From Metellina segmentata (lineage: Eukaryota > Arthropoda > Arachnida > Araneae > Tetragnathidae), in assembly GCA_947359465.1 (NCBI GenBank), contig OX375872.1, positions 3,578,395 through 3,642,394 of the forward strand: 64,000 nt of DNA. Reading direction: 5' to 3'. Positions 1-9,559 of this stretch are shown here, one piece after another. The notes below the pieces were generated by a model, which searched no databases, had not been told where the DNA came from, and saw nothing but the letters and a program-made list of their open reading frames with translations. The number at the start of each line of letters is the position of its first letter. Position 1 is the stretch's first letter. A program made the position numbers and the translations under genes.

Positions 1-2140
1 TTAAGCTATTCTTCAACGATTCAAATGCTGTCTGTTCGTCTTGTCCCCACTTCCAAGGTGTTTGCTTCTTGGTGAGATTGCTCAAAGGCCTTGAGGTCTC
101 AGCAAACTGGGGAATAAAACGACGATACCAACTGCAAGTTTGAAGAAAGCTCTGCACTTGCTTCACGTTCTTGGGAGAAGGGATCTGTACAATGGCTTCC
201 ACCTTAGCAGGGTCTACTTCCACTCCAGAACTCGTGATGTAATGTCCCAAATATTTGACTTTGGAGCAAGCAAAATGATACTTAGTTCGGTTGGCATGCA
301 GATGGAACTTTTGGAGTCGGTCAAAGACTAACCGCAGGTCCTCCAGGTGTTCTTCAAAGGTTGCAGACAGCACAATAATATCATCCAGATAAGCTAGAGA
401 TCTGACCTTTAGTCCATTTCGGAAAATGTCCATAAGTCTTTGGAATGTGGCAGGGGCTGTTTTTAATCCAAATGGCATTCGAGTAAATCGAAATACTCCA
501 AACTGACAAACAAAGGCTGTCTTGTCTTTATCAGGAGGATACATCTTCACCTGATGATATCCAGACTTTAAGTCTATGGTAGACATAAAGGCAGTTTGCT
601 TAGCATTTTGCAAGAGATCATCCATACGCGGAAGAGGGTATGGATCAGACTTAGTTACTGAATTCAATTTTCTGTAATCGATACAAAGGCGGAAATCCCC
701 ATTTGGCTTGGGTATCAAGACCACAGGTGCTGCGTAGGGAGAGTCACATTCTTCTATTACTCCGGATGAGAGAAGTGCATCAATCTCTCTCTTCAAAATT
801 TCTCTTCTCACAGGGGATAACCGGTAAGGAGCAGTAGCAACTGGAGGAGCATCACCTGTGTCGATCCGGTGTTCGATGTAAGGTGTTGGTTCTCCCCCCG
901 GACTGAAGTTATTTTCATAGTGAATTAGAAGTGCATTTAATCTTCTGCACTGATCTTCACTTAAATGTTCACCTTCATCGGGACGAAGGAGATATGGATT
1001 TTCTGGTCTAACACTTTCTTTAATATCACAGGAGTGGACTTGAGCACTCGCAACGAAAGGGAAATGTTCCTTTGGCTTGTCAGTGTAGAACCAAGCATGG
1101 TCACGAAGATTTAGAACAACACCTGCTTTCTTCAAAAAATCTGCTCCAAGTAGGGTACGGTTTCCTTTCGCCTCTGGGAGGGCAAAAAGTGTTAATTGAA
1201 AGGAACGTCCTTCCAGACATAGAATTACACAGGCTGTTTGAACTTCCTTTTCTGTCTGACTTCCATCAGCGAGGGTCACTGAGAGAAAAGACTTTTCGAA
1301 TACTACTCCTTCATCTTGTAGAATATGGTACAATCTTTCGCCTGCGATAGAGTGACTTGCTCCACTGTCTGCACATGCTGTGCCGAATATTCCATTTATC
1401 GTAATATTCATAACTGGAACTTCATTAGACATGGCAGGTCTATCAATTTGAATCTTCTCAAAACGAGCTGAGTCAAATTTTGTGGAAGGATTGCAAACTG
1501 GACAGTTAGCTTTAATGAATCCGACTTTTCCACAACCATAACAAGTCCGAGCTTGTCGCTCCTGATTGTCACCAACCTTTATTCGACTAGTTCTGTTTGC
1601 CTGATTTGTTTTTTTGAACGGTACAGGCTTGATAATTTCATCTCTACCGTTGTAGGCTTTCCTTTGAATTGGAGGGGATGAGCTTCTTTTTTTGTTGTTT
1701 CTGAGACAGTCATAAGTTTCAAGCTTCTCAGCTAGGTAATCGGGAGAAATCAAATTTTCCCAATCATCTAAATAATGTTCTCGGCACTCAGGGTTGCATC
1801 TTTTCTTCATTTGATCTGAGATAATCAGATCTTGTAATTTTTCAAAGGTAGTGACACCCAGTTCAGTAATCCAGCCTTCAAAATAGTTCCTTAGCTCAAA
1901 GGAAAACTCTTTCCATGTGCAATCTGCAGACTTTCTATGTTGACTGAAGAGCTTTCTGAACTTTTCAGCTGTCAGTTTAAAACGCTGAAGGAGTATACCT
2001 CGAATGTGTGTATAGTCATGGGATTTTACTTCAGGTTCCCTGGCTATCAGCTTTGAGATCTCTGAAGGGAAAAGTCCTAATAGATGAGTCACCCACATAC
2101 TCTCGTCAATTTTTAAGAACTTCATTTGTCTCTCAAGACT
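1..2140 (-). CDS. gag C-terminus / protease / reverse transcriptase of gypsy element A (partial)
   Basis: Translation by hand of the minus strand gives one open frame of about 713 codons from base 2140 to the left edge, with no stop. It holds the end of a retrotransposon Gag, a zinc knuckle at 1502-1543 (CYGCGKVGFIKANC, with Phe at the usual His position), a protease motif DSGA at 1358-1369, and RT blocks including LCIDYRKLN, LKSGYHQVKM and the catalytic YLDD at 380-391. It ends in the connection region (SWYRRFIPQFAE, TAFESLKNSL). The product would process the polyprotein and copy element RNA in cytoplasmic particles. Gag and Pol share one frame here, unlike element B. The natural start lies upstream in gag (near 2542), which is frameshifted away from this frame near 2135-2145. 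The 3' part is lost only because the window ends. Confidence 0.9.
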
Positions 2141-2542
2141 AGAAACAAGGACATGTCATCTTCTTCAGGCTTGAATTGTGGCAAAATTTTTTGGAGATCC
2201 ATTCTCATGGAAGGGTGCATTACAGGTTGGGAAGCAGAGGCCTCTACCATACGTTGAGATTCTAGCTGAATCCGTAACTTTTCAAGTTCAAAGTCTTGAA
2301 CCTGTTTTTCTTGCTCTCTCAGTAATCTTTGCTCTGTCAAGAGTTTGGATTCTTCTTCCATCCTTGTTGACACAATTGTGTCTAATAAATTCTTCACAAA
2401 TTCTTTGTCGTTTTGGTACTCTTTACTTTCCAAAATTATTTTCTTTAGATCCAAGACTTTTAAGTCATCATCCACGTTTTCACCAAGTTCTACAACCAAA
2501 CTCTGAAAATCGACCTTTTTTTGCCTTGCCGAGATAAGCCAT
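2122..2542 (-). pseudogene. gag N-terminal part of gypsy element A, frameshifted twice
   Basis: The likely start is the ATG at 2542 (MAYLGKAKK), parallel to MSYFGKARK in element B. The frame is lost within a run of seven A (minus strand, about 2515-2521), and the downstream frame then stays open to 2122. It contains an acidic N-terminal segment and a charged coiled-coil-like stretch rich in Glu, Lys, Gln and Arg (for example LLREQEKQVQDFELEKLR). A second frameshift near 2135-2145 separates it from the open gag-pol frame that continues to the edge. Gag would form the particle core. Two independent indels mark the copy as defective unless they are assembly errors in homopolymers. Confidence 0.75.
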
Positions 2543-3663
2543 TGTCACTATAGTTGTAAAGTACAGTTCAAAAGTCTCAATCTAAATATCCACTAAAGTT
2601 TGTATTAATACTAAAATTATTTACTTAGACACTTTTCTTTGCACACTAGTTCACATAAAAGTTATATAAGGTGTGTTCATATGTAGCACAAGGTATGGGG
2701 TATACTAATGTTTTCCAAAAATGAGAAAATAAGAATTGGAACCTAGGTAAATTAATGATAGCATTCGCTAATAGCAGGCATACAAATATTAAGAAAAATG
2801 TCGTGGGAGATCCACCTCAAATAAAGTATCAAAATATAGTACAAATAAACAATAAATACCATGTTTAAAGAACAGTATATCTTAAGCATTTGTAGGTTAA
2901 CTAATACGAAAGATGTTTACCTATTTACTGAGTGAGGTTCACATAAAAGTTATATAAATATATATGAAAAGCACTTTGATAATTATTATGTGGGTTCACA
3001 TAAAATATTCCATGTTATCAATCTGTAATCATATACCAAATAAAATAATATTGCATAGAATACTCAAAAATTTTTTTAAAACACCATTTTCCTCAAATAA
3101 AAGAAATACTAATTGCTCAAAAGTGACAAATGTATGTATTTTTGTTATAATTCAAATATGCATATACAACATTTCGATAATTCCTACAATTAACTTTCTA
3201 GAGTCATGAAAATAAATTATAAAATCTTATTTTAAAAGCAAGTATTCGAATTCAACAAAAGCAAAATAAAAGAATTCACTTTTTTCAGACACAGATAAAA
3301 ATAATATACAAAATGCAATTAACGTTTCCTGACTTGTTGTTTATAAACAAATTACTTCCTCATAACAAAATCGCTACTTTCGCAAACAGCAAATAGTATC
3401 TGGAATATTTTCACTCTTTCGTTTTGTACAAAACGCAACTCTTTAAGAACAATATTCTGGTTGAATATTAATTTTCCAACAAAGGAACTGAATCACTGTA
3501 AACTTCTAATTCAAATTGAACGACCGGACATTTTGAAATTAATTTACACTATTCAGGATGAATATGTATTAGTTTACAGTTGCTCATCGCTAGGTTTAGC
3601 AAGAACGTTGGGGCAGTAAGGATTCTAGAAGAATTTACTTATCTTTGTCAGGTTCGTAATCCA
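2543..3663 (-). other. Leader / 5' untranslated region of gypsy element A
   Basis: About 1.1 kb of AT-rich DNA lies between the primer-binding-like site and gag. I see no coding frame or RNA gene. A short phrase related to TTCACATAAAAGTTATATAA recurs near 2650 and 2939, with a shortened form near 2994. Confidence 0.55.
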
Positions 3664-3680
3664 CGTTTAGGGCGCCATTC
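3664..3680 (-). promoter_or_regulatory. Primer binding site-like sequence, element A
   Basis: Three bases inside the LTR end, the minus strand reads TGGCGCCCTAAACGTGG. It starts with TGG, as expected for pairing with a tRNA 3' CCA end. Element B has the same three-base spacing. The tRNA species is not assigned. Confidence 0.6.
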
Positions 3681-3991
3681 TGTGACCGTGTGCTGAGAAA
3701 TTCCTCCTTGAAGCGGGCGAACAAGCGACAAACTCTCATTACACTCACAAACATTTATTAATCTAATTTACATTACGTGGACACAACATATATACTATTA
3801 ACAGAACCTTTCATAACTACCCGACATAACGGACGCTACGACGCGTCTTCATTCTACGCCGCCGATTAACTCCCTGACCTCCTTAGGGTGTCCTTGATCG
3901 GAGCAGGGGTAAGATTTAGTTTTGGTTCTCACTTTTAGTTCGGAGGTTTATAGCTCTGCAGCTGACGATGCGCTATAGTTCACTTGTTACA
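3681..3991 (-). repeat. 5' LTR of gypsy element A
   Basis: A 311-bp segment in element orientation starts TGTAACAAG and ends GGTCACA, giving TG...CA termini and short imperfect inverted ends. It directly abuts the primer-binding-like site. Its outer edge joins AGGTGGATATTT, which is also found uninterrupted at about 11492 in a paralogous repeat. That places the LTR edge at 3991. No second LTR is in view. Confidence 0.65.
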
Positions 3992-4162
3992 AGGTGGATA
4001 TTTAAAATGTATTTTGCAATTAAAGAAAATTTAAAATTGTTGCACTGCAATATTAATACGTTTTACCGAAAAATTTTTTGTAAGTACGTTTTGCCGAATT
4101 GAAAGAGACATTCAATATGTTGGAACATATGAGTGAAATATTCAGTAAGAAATTTATATATA
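3992..4162 (+). repeat. Dispersed repeat R1, copy 1, left part
   Basis: This stretch (AGGTGGATATTTAAAATGTA...ATTCAGTAAGAAATTT) closely matches 11492-11650. It resumes at about 9556 after the inserted gypsy element B. It is therefore the left flank of an older repeat into which both gypsy elements inserted. No coding content. Confidence 0.75.
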
Positions 4163-4497
4163 TGTGATGTCAACACTGGAATGGCACTGTAGCTATTACT
4201 TGATATGGTATTTTGGAATGAGTCCACGTGTTGTAAAACACAACGTTTATTAAATTAATTGAAGATGGTACACATATGAGCCACAGAGGTCTCAATAGAT
4301 TCGCATAAAAAAAGTACGGAAGAGTGGCCACACAGGTCTCGACTCTCTCCGATCACACAAAAAACTGAAGACCCTCCGCCGCGGGCAAGGGATCAAGCCT
4401 TTTTCCCCTAGCGTTCGTGGTGATCCGTTTCCTGGATGAAATAGTCCCTTTCTCCTTTCGGTAGTAGGTGGGGAGACGAAAGAATTCCGTTCCTACA
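4163..4497 (-). repeat. 3' LTR of gypsy element B
   Basis: 335 bp, starting TGTAGGAACGG and ending GACATCACA in element orientation. Identical to the partner LTR except for a 7-A versus 8-A run. I see no convincing polypurine tract immediately inside it; the preceding bases (minus strand) read GATGCCCCAG. Confidence 0.92.
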
Positions 4498-4677
4498 CTG
4501 GGGCATCCTGACGGTGTTCGCCCCGAACATCACTGCACTCATTTAGGCACGTACAATGGAACCTGAAAAAAATAAAAAAAACAAAAAAAAGTATCTATTT
4601 CACTTTTGAGAGAATTGCTGAAAATAAAGATCATTTTTCTCTCCACATTAGTTTCTCTTTCCCAGAGTTCTTTAAAG

Positions 4678-6570
4678 TTAATTAGTCCATGGTTTCATGT
4701 GTTCGGCAGCAGTGGACGTGTTGATAGGTCCTTCGTGACTGCCCACTTTCCTCACCTCGTAACGGTCGTGTGGTTTCCTGTTGATAATTTCGTATGGGCC
4801 CAGATATTTTGGTCGTAATTTGAGTCCTGCTCCAAATTGGGTCCTCTGTATCGCTACCAGGTCTCCTTCTGCATACTTTCTTGCAGGTTTCCGCTTCCGA
4901 TTATACTGTTTTCGGTTTTCTTCTTGCATCCTTAGGATTTGTTCCTTAGCTTCTTCCCTAAGTCCTTCTCGGTTTCTTATGAACCATTCTTCATATTCTT
5001 GTTCCAACATTTCTCTGACCTTCAGATCTTCTTTGTTCTTCATTGATACTCCTGTTAGCAATTCAAATGGTGTGATTTTTGTACTTTTACTAGAGGTGCT
5101 GTTCAAAATTCTTTGAATTGAGTTGACATATTTAAACCACTTTTCTGGTTCGTTGATCGCTAATTTCGTCAGTACCGGTATCACAGTTTCAAATATTCGT
5201 TCGATTTGACCATTTCCTCGAGGTACTCCTGTGGTGATTTTGAAGTGTTCAATGCTTCTTTCGTCGCAGTAACCTTCGAATTCTTTGGATGTGAATGCGG
5301 TGCCTCGATCTGAAATTATTCTTGACGGATTTCCGAAAATATGTGACTGCGATTCTAGCTTCTCCAACGCATCACGTGTAGAAGTTGATTTTACAGGATA
5401 GAGCCAAGTAAATTTAGTGAAGGCATCTATCACAGCGAAGATGTGTTGATAGTGTTTATTTGTTGTCGCCAGAGGTCCCAGAAAATCAATATGGTATGTA
5501 CTAAGCGGTACACTCCCTTTGGGTATTGGATTTAATTGACCCTCTTGCTTGCCCCTTTTCTTATTCGTCAAGATGCACTTAACGCAGTTCATTATGACGT
5601 TCTCCACTTTTTTCCTGAGTCCTGGAATGGAAAAATCTCTTTTCACTAACTCCTCGGTCTTCGCCACGGCAAAATGTCCTTTTTGATGGAATTCCTTTAT
5701 AATATCTGATTGCATCCTCTCGGGGACGACAGGCAGTTCACTTCCGTTTTCATATCGATATAATACATCGTTTTTGATCAAGTAGTCGTTCTTCTCCCCT
5801 CTCATCAATAATTCTTTAATAACTTGAATATACTCATCTTGTCGTTGGGCTGTTGCTAACTTGCACGTTATTTCTTCACCCGTTGGTTGCGGTACTATCA
5901 CAGCGACATTTCGGCTCAAAGCATCTGCATGTCTCATTTGAGCACTTGGTCGATGAATTATTTCGTATTCGAATTCCTCCATGATTAACGCCCATCTCGC
6001 TATCTTAGGGGTTAAGTCCTTCTTGCTCATGGTTTGCTGGAAGGCTGAGCAATCCGTCATTATTTTAAATTTGGTTCCGAGTAGATAATTCCGGAATTTT
6101 TTCAAAGCTTCGATCACTGCTAGAATTTCTAATTCATAGCTGCCGTATTTTTCTTGTTGTGCTGTTGTCTTCTTACTCATGTATTGAATTGGATACATCT
6201 TTCCGTCATCTGCCTGTTGCAATAGTACTGCTCCGAATCCGTGTGAGCTTGCATCACAATGAAGTTCCAGTGGCGGTCCTTGTCTGAAAATTTGTAGCAC
6301 CGGCTCGCCAGTCAAGGCCTGCTTTAATTCTTGAAATGCAGTTTTCTCCTTCGACCCAAAATGGAATTCCCTATTATCACGAAGTAAATCACTGAGGGGC
6401 TTCGCTATCTTGGCATAATCTCGAACAAACTTTCGAAAATAACCGGTCAATCCCAGAAAACTCTGTATTTGTTTGGCATTTTTGGGTTGTGGGAAGTTCC
6501 GTACGGCTGCAATTTTTAAAGGTGAAGGCTTTATAGTTCCTTTTTCTACTACGTAACCCACAAGAATTCT
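4678..6570 (-). CDS. Pol C-terminal part of element B: RT connection, RNase H, integrase
   Basis: An open frame ending at 4678. True Pol sequence begins near 6565-6570; codons further upstream are out-of-frame RT. Counting residues from the ATG at 6594, RT connection motifs (FLGLTGYFRKF) come first. RNase H follows, with CDASSHGFG (Asp114), the ELE motif near 155 and Asp181. The integrase zinc-binding residues are His303, His307, Cys337 and Cys340. The integrase catalytic residues are Asp370 (HIDFLGPL), Asp429 (SDRGTAF) and Glu465 (GNGQIERI), giving a D,D-35-E spacing. The C-terminus has a basic region and a GPYEI motif typical of gypsy integrases. The product would remove template RNA and insert the cDNA in the nucleus. 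All expected catalytic residues are present; only the link to RT is broken. Confidence 0.92.
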   Translation of the reverse strand, partial: RILVGYVVEKGTIKPSPLKIAAVRNFPQPKNAKQIQSFLGLTGYFRKFVRDYAKIAKPLSDLLRDNREFHFGSKEKTAFQELKQALTGEPVLQIFRQGPPLELHCDASSHGFGAVLLQQADDGKMYPIQYMSKKTTAQQEKYGSYELEILAVIEALKKFRNYLLGTKFKIMTDCSAFQQTMSKKDLTPKIARWALIMEEFEYEIIHRPSAQMRHADALSRNVAVIVPQPTGEEITCKLATAQRQDEYIQVIKELLMRGEKNDYLIKNDVLYRYENGSELPVVPERMQSDIIKEFHQKGHFAVAKTEELVKRDFSIPGLRKKVENVIMNCVKCILTNKKRGKQEGQLNPIPKGSVPLSTYHIDFLGPLATTNKHYQHIFAVIDAFTKFTWLYPVKSTSTRDALEKLESQSHIFGNPSRIISDRGTAFTSKEFEGYCDERSIEHFKITTGVPRGNGQIERIFETVIPVLTKLAINEPEKWFKYVNSIQRILNSTSSKSTKITPFELLTGVSMKNKEDLKVREMLEQEYEEWFIRNREGLREEAKEQILRMQEENRKQYNRKRKPARKYAEGDLVAIQRTQFGAGLKLRPKYLGPYEIINRKPHDRYEVRKVGSHEGPINTSTAAEHMKPWTN

Positions 6571-8246
6571 ATCTTTCGTTTTAGAAACTGACACTTTTTG
6601 AAGTTTAGTTCTAATCCGTACATTGACGCCGTATTTAAAACACGTTCTAATTTTTCTAAACCCTCTACCTCATTCATGGCTGGTATGATAATATCATCTA
6701 CATAAATAATAACAGTTTTATCTTTTAACAAATCCTTAAAAACATGAAAAATATATCTTTCAAATACACTTGGACTGGTTGACAATCCAAAAGGTGTCTT
6801 TAAAAACTCATACTGTCCCTCGTGGGTAACAAAAGAGGTGTACTTTGTACTCTCCTTTTCTATGTCGACGTGAAAAAAGCCGTTTTTCAAATCTAACGTT
6901 GTGAAGACTTGCGAGTCCTCCAATTTGTCCAACACGTCTTCGATTAGAGGTAACGGGAAACGGTCCTTAATTATTTTTTTGTTGAGCTTTCGGAAATCGA
7001 CACAAAGTCTGTGATTCCCATCTTTTTTCTTACAAAGCACTATAGGGGCAGAATATTCCGAACAGCTGTTTTTAATTATCCCTTTTTCTAACCACTCTTG
7101 GATTTGTTTTTCAACTATAAGTTGTTCAGTAATCGGCAACCGCCGAGCACGCTGACTAACTGGAACTTCGTCCGTCAGAAGAATTCTCATCTTAACATCC
7201 GTGTTTGTTACTTGCTGAGGCACATAATTTCCTACAATTTGACAGATTCTTTCTCGTAAACAGGGATTCATTATATGGGAGAGATCTGTCTCTTCGCTAG
7301 ACATATCCAACGCTACGGCGCCTAAAGTGTAAACAAAAGCACCTGCTGATGAGTCATTTTCATGCGCCTTCGATACTTGAAAGTCTACGAGGGGATGTTG
7401 AGGGAAACTCACGCGCTCTTCTTCCCCGTGATTTATGACAACGACTGAAGTTGTTGTTGCTTTGTTTTTTATTTCGCTTCCGTTTTCGCCCCTTACTTCT
7501 GACCTCCTTATTTCATTTATGTCTCTATCGGTAACGTTTAATGTTCCCCCAGAAAATGCAAACTTTACCCTTGATAATACGTTCATACCAATTATTACTT
7601 CAAATTGCAAATTCTTAACGACATGCACATCAGAACACAAAGAAATATTATCAATAACAATTTCTGATCGGAAAAACCCTTCGGTACTTATTTTGTGTTG
7701 ACTTATTCCATTTAAATATATCTTACTACCATTCAATATAGGAGATCCTATTTTATGATAACATTCCTCATTAATTAGAGTTATTTCAGATCCAGTGTCT
7801 ATTACTGCATTAATATAACACTTTTCAATATAAACACTCTTTTCAATTTTCTTAGGAGTTGCTACATATATTTGATTTACAGTTTTATTCACATTTGCAT
7901 TTTCACCTTTAAAATTATATGTACAAGTATTACTCTTATGCCCATAATTTCCACATGCATAACACTTAATTCTATTACTTTTATATGGATCTCTATTTGG
8001 TACATCATAATCAACCTTATTAACATACTTATTGACATTTGTACTATAACCAACAGTTTTATAACAATTATCAACATTTCTACTATTCTGGTTAGCACGA
8101 AAGTTCGACGATTCACCTTTATATCGAGTTTCATCTTGCGAAACATTTTTTCTGTATTTATTTACATTCCGTATCTCCATTTTTCCTAATTGCAACCTCG
8201 CACTCTCACATATTCCTCTAACTTTTTCACTATAACTTCTGCGCAT
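6549..8246 (-). CDS. Zinc knuckle / protease / reverse transcriptase part of Pol, element B
   Basis: A 565-codon frame overlapping the end of gag by 61 bases in the -1 frame. Residues 95-108 form a canonical CCHC zinc knuckle (CYACGNYGHKSNTC). Residues 150-153 are the aspartic protease DTGS. RT follows with SAPIVLCKKKDG, LCVDFRKLN, TLDLKNGFFHV and FGLSTSPSVF, and the catalytic YVDD is at 515-518. The frame stops at 6549, shortly after FLKRKIEF, where two extra bases move the following Pol sequence into another frame. That site is inside RT, so it looks like a disabling mutation or an assembly error rather than programmed recoding. Translation would presumably need -1 slippage from gag. Confidence 0.92.
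   Translation of the reverse strand: MRRSYSEKVRGICESARLQLGKMEIRNVNKYRKNVSQDETRYKGESSNFRANQNSRNVDNCYKTVGYSTNVNKYVNKVDYDVPNRDPYKSNRIKCYACGNYGHKSNTCTYNFKGENANVNKTVNQIYVATPKKIEKSVYIEKCYINAVIDTGSEITLINEECYHKIGSPILNGSKIYLNGISQHKISTEGFFRSEIVIDNISLCSDVHVVKNLQFEVIIGMNVLSRVKFAFSGGTLNVTDRDINEIRRSEVRGENGSEIKNKATTTSVVVINHGEEERVSFPQHPLVDFQVSKAHENDSSAGAFVYTLGAVALDMSSEETDLSHIMNPCLRERICQIVGNYVPQQVTNTDVKMRILLTDEVPVSQRARRLPITEQLIVEKQIQEWLEKGIIKNSCSEYSAPIVLCKKKDGNHRLCVDFRKLNKKIIKDRFPLPLIEDVLDKLEDSQVFTTLDLKNGFFHVDIEKESTKYTSFVTHEGQYEFLKTPFGLSTSPSVFERYIFHVFKDLLKDKTVIIYVDDIIIPAMNEVEGLEKLERVLNTASMYGLELNFKKCQFLKRKIEFLWVT
8186..8246 (-). promoter_or_regulatory. gag/pol overlap with possible -1 slip site
   Basis: Gag and pol frames overlap by 61 bases, with pol in the -1 frame. 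Within the overlap, minus strand 8228-8222 reads GAAAAAG, with gag codons GTG AAA AAG. This A-run could allow a -1 slip, but it is not a textbook X-XXY-YYZ heptamer, and I did not establish a downstream structure. Confidence 0.35.
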
Positions 8247-9040
8247 TTTAATTGATGCCAGTCATCTATGAAGTGTGTTTTGATTTCAAACGGCGCTCTA
8301 CGTTTTATCTGCTCGGATACCATTAGTTCCCTGAGCTCGTCAAAATTTGTTATTTTGAGTCCTCTTAACCATTCGTCAAAATAATGACTTATTTCAAACG
8401 CAAAATCTCGCCAAGTGGCTATACTTTCCTTTTTATGATTCAGGAATTTTTGTTTGAATTGTTCAGACGTAAGTTTAAATCTTTTGAGTAAGATTTCTTT
8501 TATGTGTTCATAGTCATTAGATCTTTCCTCCGGTTCGCGAGTTATAATCTGTGCTATCTCTAAGGGTAATAAACCTAGTAAATGCGTTACAAAATCTTCA
8601 CTTTTGATTTTGATTTTCGTCGCTTGTCTCTCGAACAGCGCTAAATACGTACTTATATCATTGGATTCATTCGAATCAAAACTTTTAATTATCTTTGATA
8701 ATTCCTTTCCTCTATCCCATGCAGTGTTCGATTCTGTCATGTGATTTTCCCTAACTGTTTGTGTTGCATTTTGCAGTTTCAGTTTTTTCAATTCAAATTC
8801 GCGTAATTCTTTTTCTTTTTCCCTCTCTAACTGCTGTTTGTCTTTCTCCAGCTGCTCTTTTTCGATTCTTTCAACTATTATTGTATCCAGAAGTGTTTTT
8901 GTGTACTCCTCATCGTAATCGAGTTGTTTCGTCACTAACTTTTTTAATTTCGAAATTGTCGCATTTGAGGGTATTTCTATATCTAATTCCGTTGCAAGAC
9001 GGTAAATATCGTCCTTTCTTGCTTTACCAAAATATGACAT
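8186..9040 (-). CDS. Gag protein of gypsy element B
   Basis: An open frame ending at 8186. I choose the ATG at 9040 (MSYFGKARKDD) over the one 21 bases upstream because the same motif starts gag in element A. Early residues resemble an arthropod gypsy Gag (ATELDIEIPSN). A strongly charged coiled coil follows (EKDKQQLEREKEKELREFEL), then a capsid-like core with HLLGLLPLEIAQI and the phrase FDEWLRGLKI. The protein forms the particle shell. The zinc knuckle is not in this frame; it lies at the start of the overlapping pol frame. The frame is intact. Confidence 0.88.
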   Translation of the reverse strand: MSYFGKARKDDIYRLATELDIEIPSNATISKLKKLVTKQLDYDEEYTKTLLDTIIVERIEKEQLEKDKQQLEREKEKELREFELKKLKLQNATQTVRENHMTESNTAWDRGKELSKIIKSFDSNESNDISTYLALFERQATKIKIKSEDFVTHLLGLLPLEIAQIITREPEERSNDYEHIKEILLKRFKLTSEQFKQKFLNHKKESIATWRDFAFEISHYFDEWLRGLKITNFDELRELMVSEQIKRRAPFEIKTHFIDDWHQLKCAEVIVKKLEEYVRVRGCN

Positions 9041-9132
9041 CTTTATATTAAAAATGAGCAAAATGTACTCACAGTTTGCGATGATGATGGCTCTCTAGGG
9101 TTCTAGTCCACGTTCAATTTGCATGGGGTAAT

Positions 9133-9148
9133 CCCGGTCGAACCCCCA
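9133..9148 (-). promoter_or_regulatory. Primer binding site-like sequence, element B
   Basis: Three bases inside the 5' LTR, the minus strand reads TGGGGGTTCGACCGGG. It begins with TGG as required for pairing to a tRNA 3' end. The tRNA identity is not assigned. Confidence 0.6.
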
Positions 9149-9151
9149 TTT

Positions 9152-9484
9152 TGTGATGTCAACACTGGAATGGCACTGTAGCTATTACTTGATATGGTAT
9201 TTTGGAATGAGTCCACGTGTTGTAAAACACAACGTTTATTAAATTAATTGAAGATGGTACACATATGAGCCACAGAGGTCTCAATAGATTCGCATAAAAA
9301 AAAGTACGGAAGAGTGGCCACACAGGTCTCGACTCTCTCCGATCACACAAAAAACTGAAGACCCTCCGCCGCGGGCAAGGGATCAAGCCTTTTTCCCCTA
9401 GCGTTCGTGGTGATCCGTTTCCTGGATGAAATAGTCCCTTTCTCCTTTCGGTAGTAGGTGGGGAGACGAAAGAATTCCGTTCCT

Positions 9485-9487
<3 letters not shown>
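9152..9487 (-). repeat. 5' LTR of gypsy element B
   Basis: 336 bp, matching the LTR at 4163-4497 base for base except for one added A. TG...CA termini. It would carry the element promoter in its U3 part; no TATA box is claimed. Confidence 0.92.

Positions 9488-9555
<68 letters not shown>
9488..9555. repeat. (AT)n microsatellite at the insertion border
   Basis: About 65 bp of nearly pure AT dinucleotide directly outside the 5' LTR of element B. The corresponding site in the uninterrupted copy (about 11699-11711) is a much shorter TA run. This suggests expansion after the insertion. Confidence 0.95.

Positions 9556-9559
<4 letters not shown>

Larger units (their letters stand above)
1..3991 (-). 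mobile_element. Ty3/gypsy LTR retrotransposon A, cut by the left edge
   Basis: Reading the minus strand, the order is 5' LTR (3991 to 3681), primer-binding-like site, long leader, gag, zinc knuckle, aspartic protease and reverse transcriptase, which runs off the window at base 1. RNase H, integrase and the 3' LTR must lie outside. Protease preceding RT in one pol frame, with RT continuing toward a connection domain, fits Ty3/gypsy (Metaviridae-type). Gag carries two frameshifts, so this copy cannot make full-length Gag. The other LTR is not visible, so its age cannot be estimated here. Confidence 0.88.
4163..9487 (-). mobile_element. Ty3/gypsy LTR retrotransposon B, full length and young
   Basis: A 5.3-kb element on the minus strand with two LTRs (4163-4497 and 9152-9487) that differ only by one A in an A-run. 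It contains gag, then a pol with zinc knuckle, protease, RT, RNase H and integrase in the Ty3/gypsy order, and no envelope gene. It sits inside repeat R1 at an AT dinucleotide tract, and the copy of R1 at 11.5-12.2 kb lacks it. The target duplication cannot be read cleanly because the flanks are TATA-type microsatellite. Pol is broken by one frameshift near 6555, so this copy is probably not autonomous despite its youth. Confidence 0.93.

Noticed and set aside
6549..6594. Programmed frameshift within pol of element B
   Set aside because: The shift lies inside the RT domain and is explained by two extra bases; no family known to me recodes at this position.
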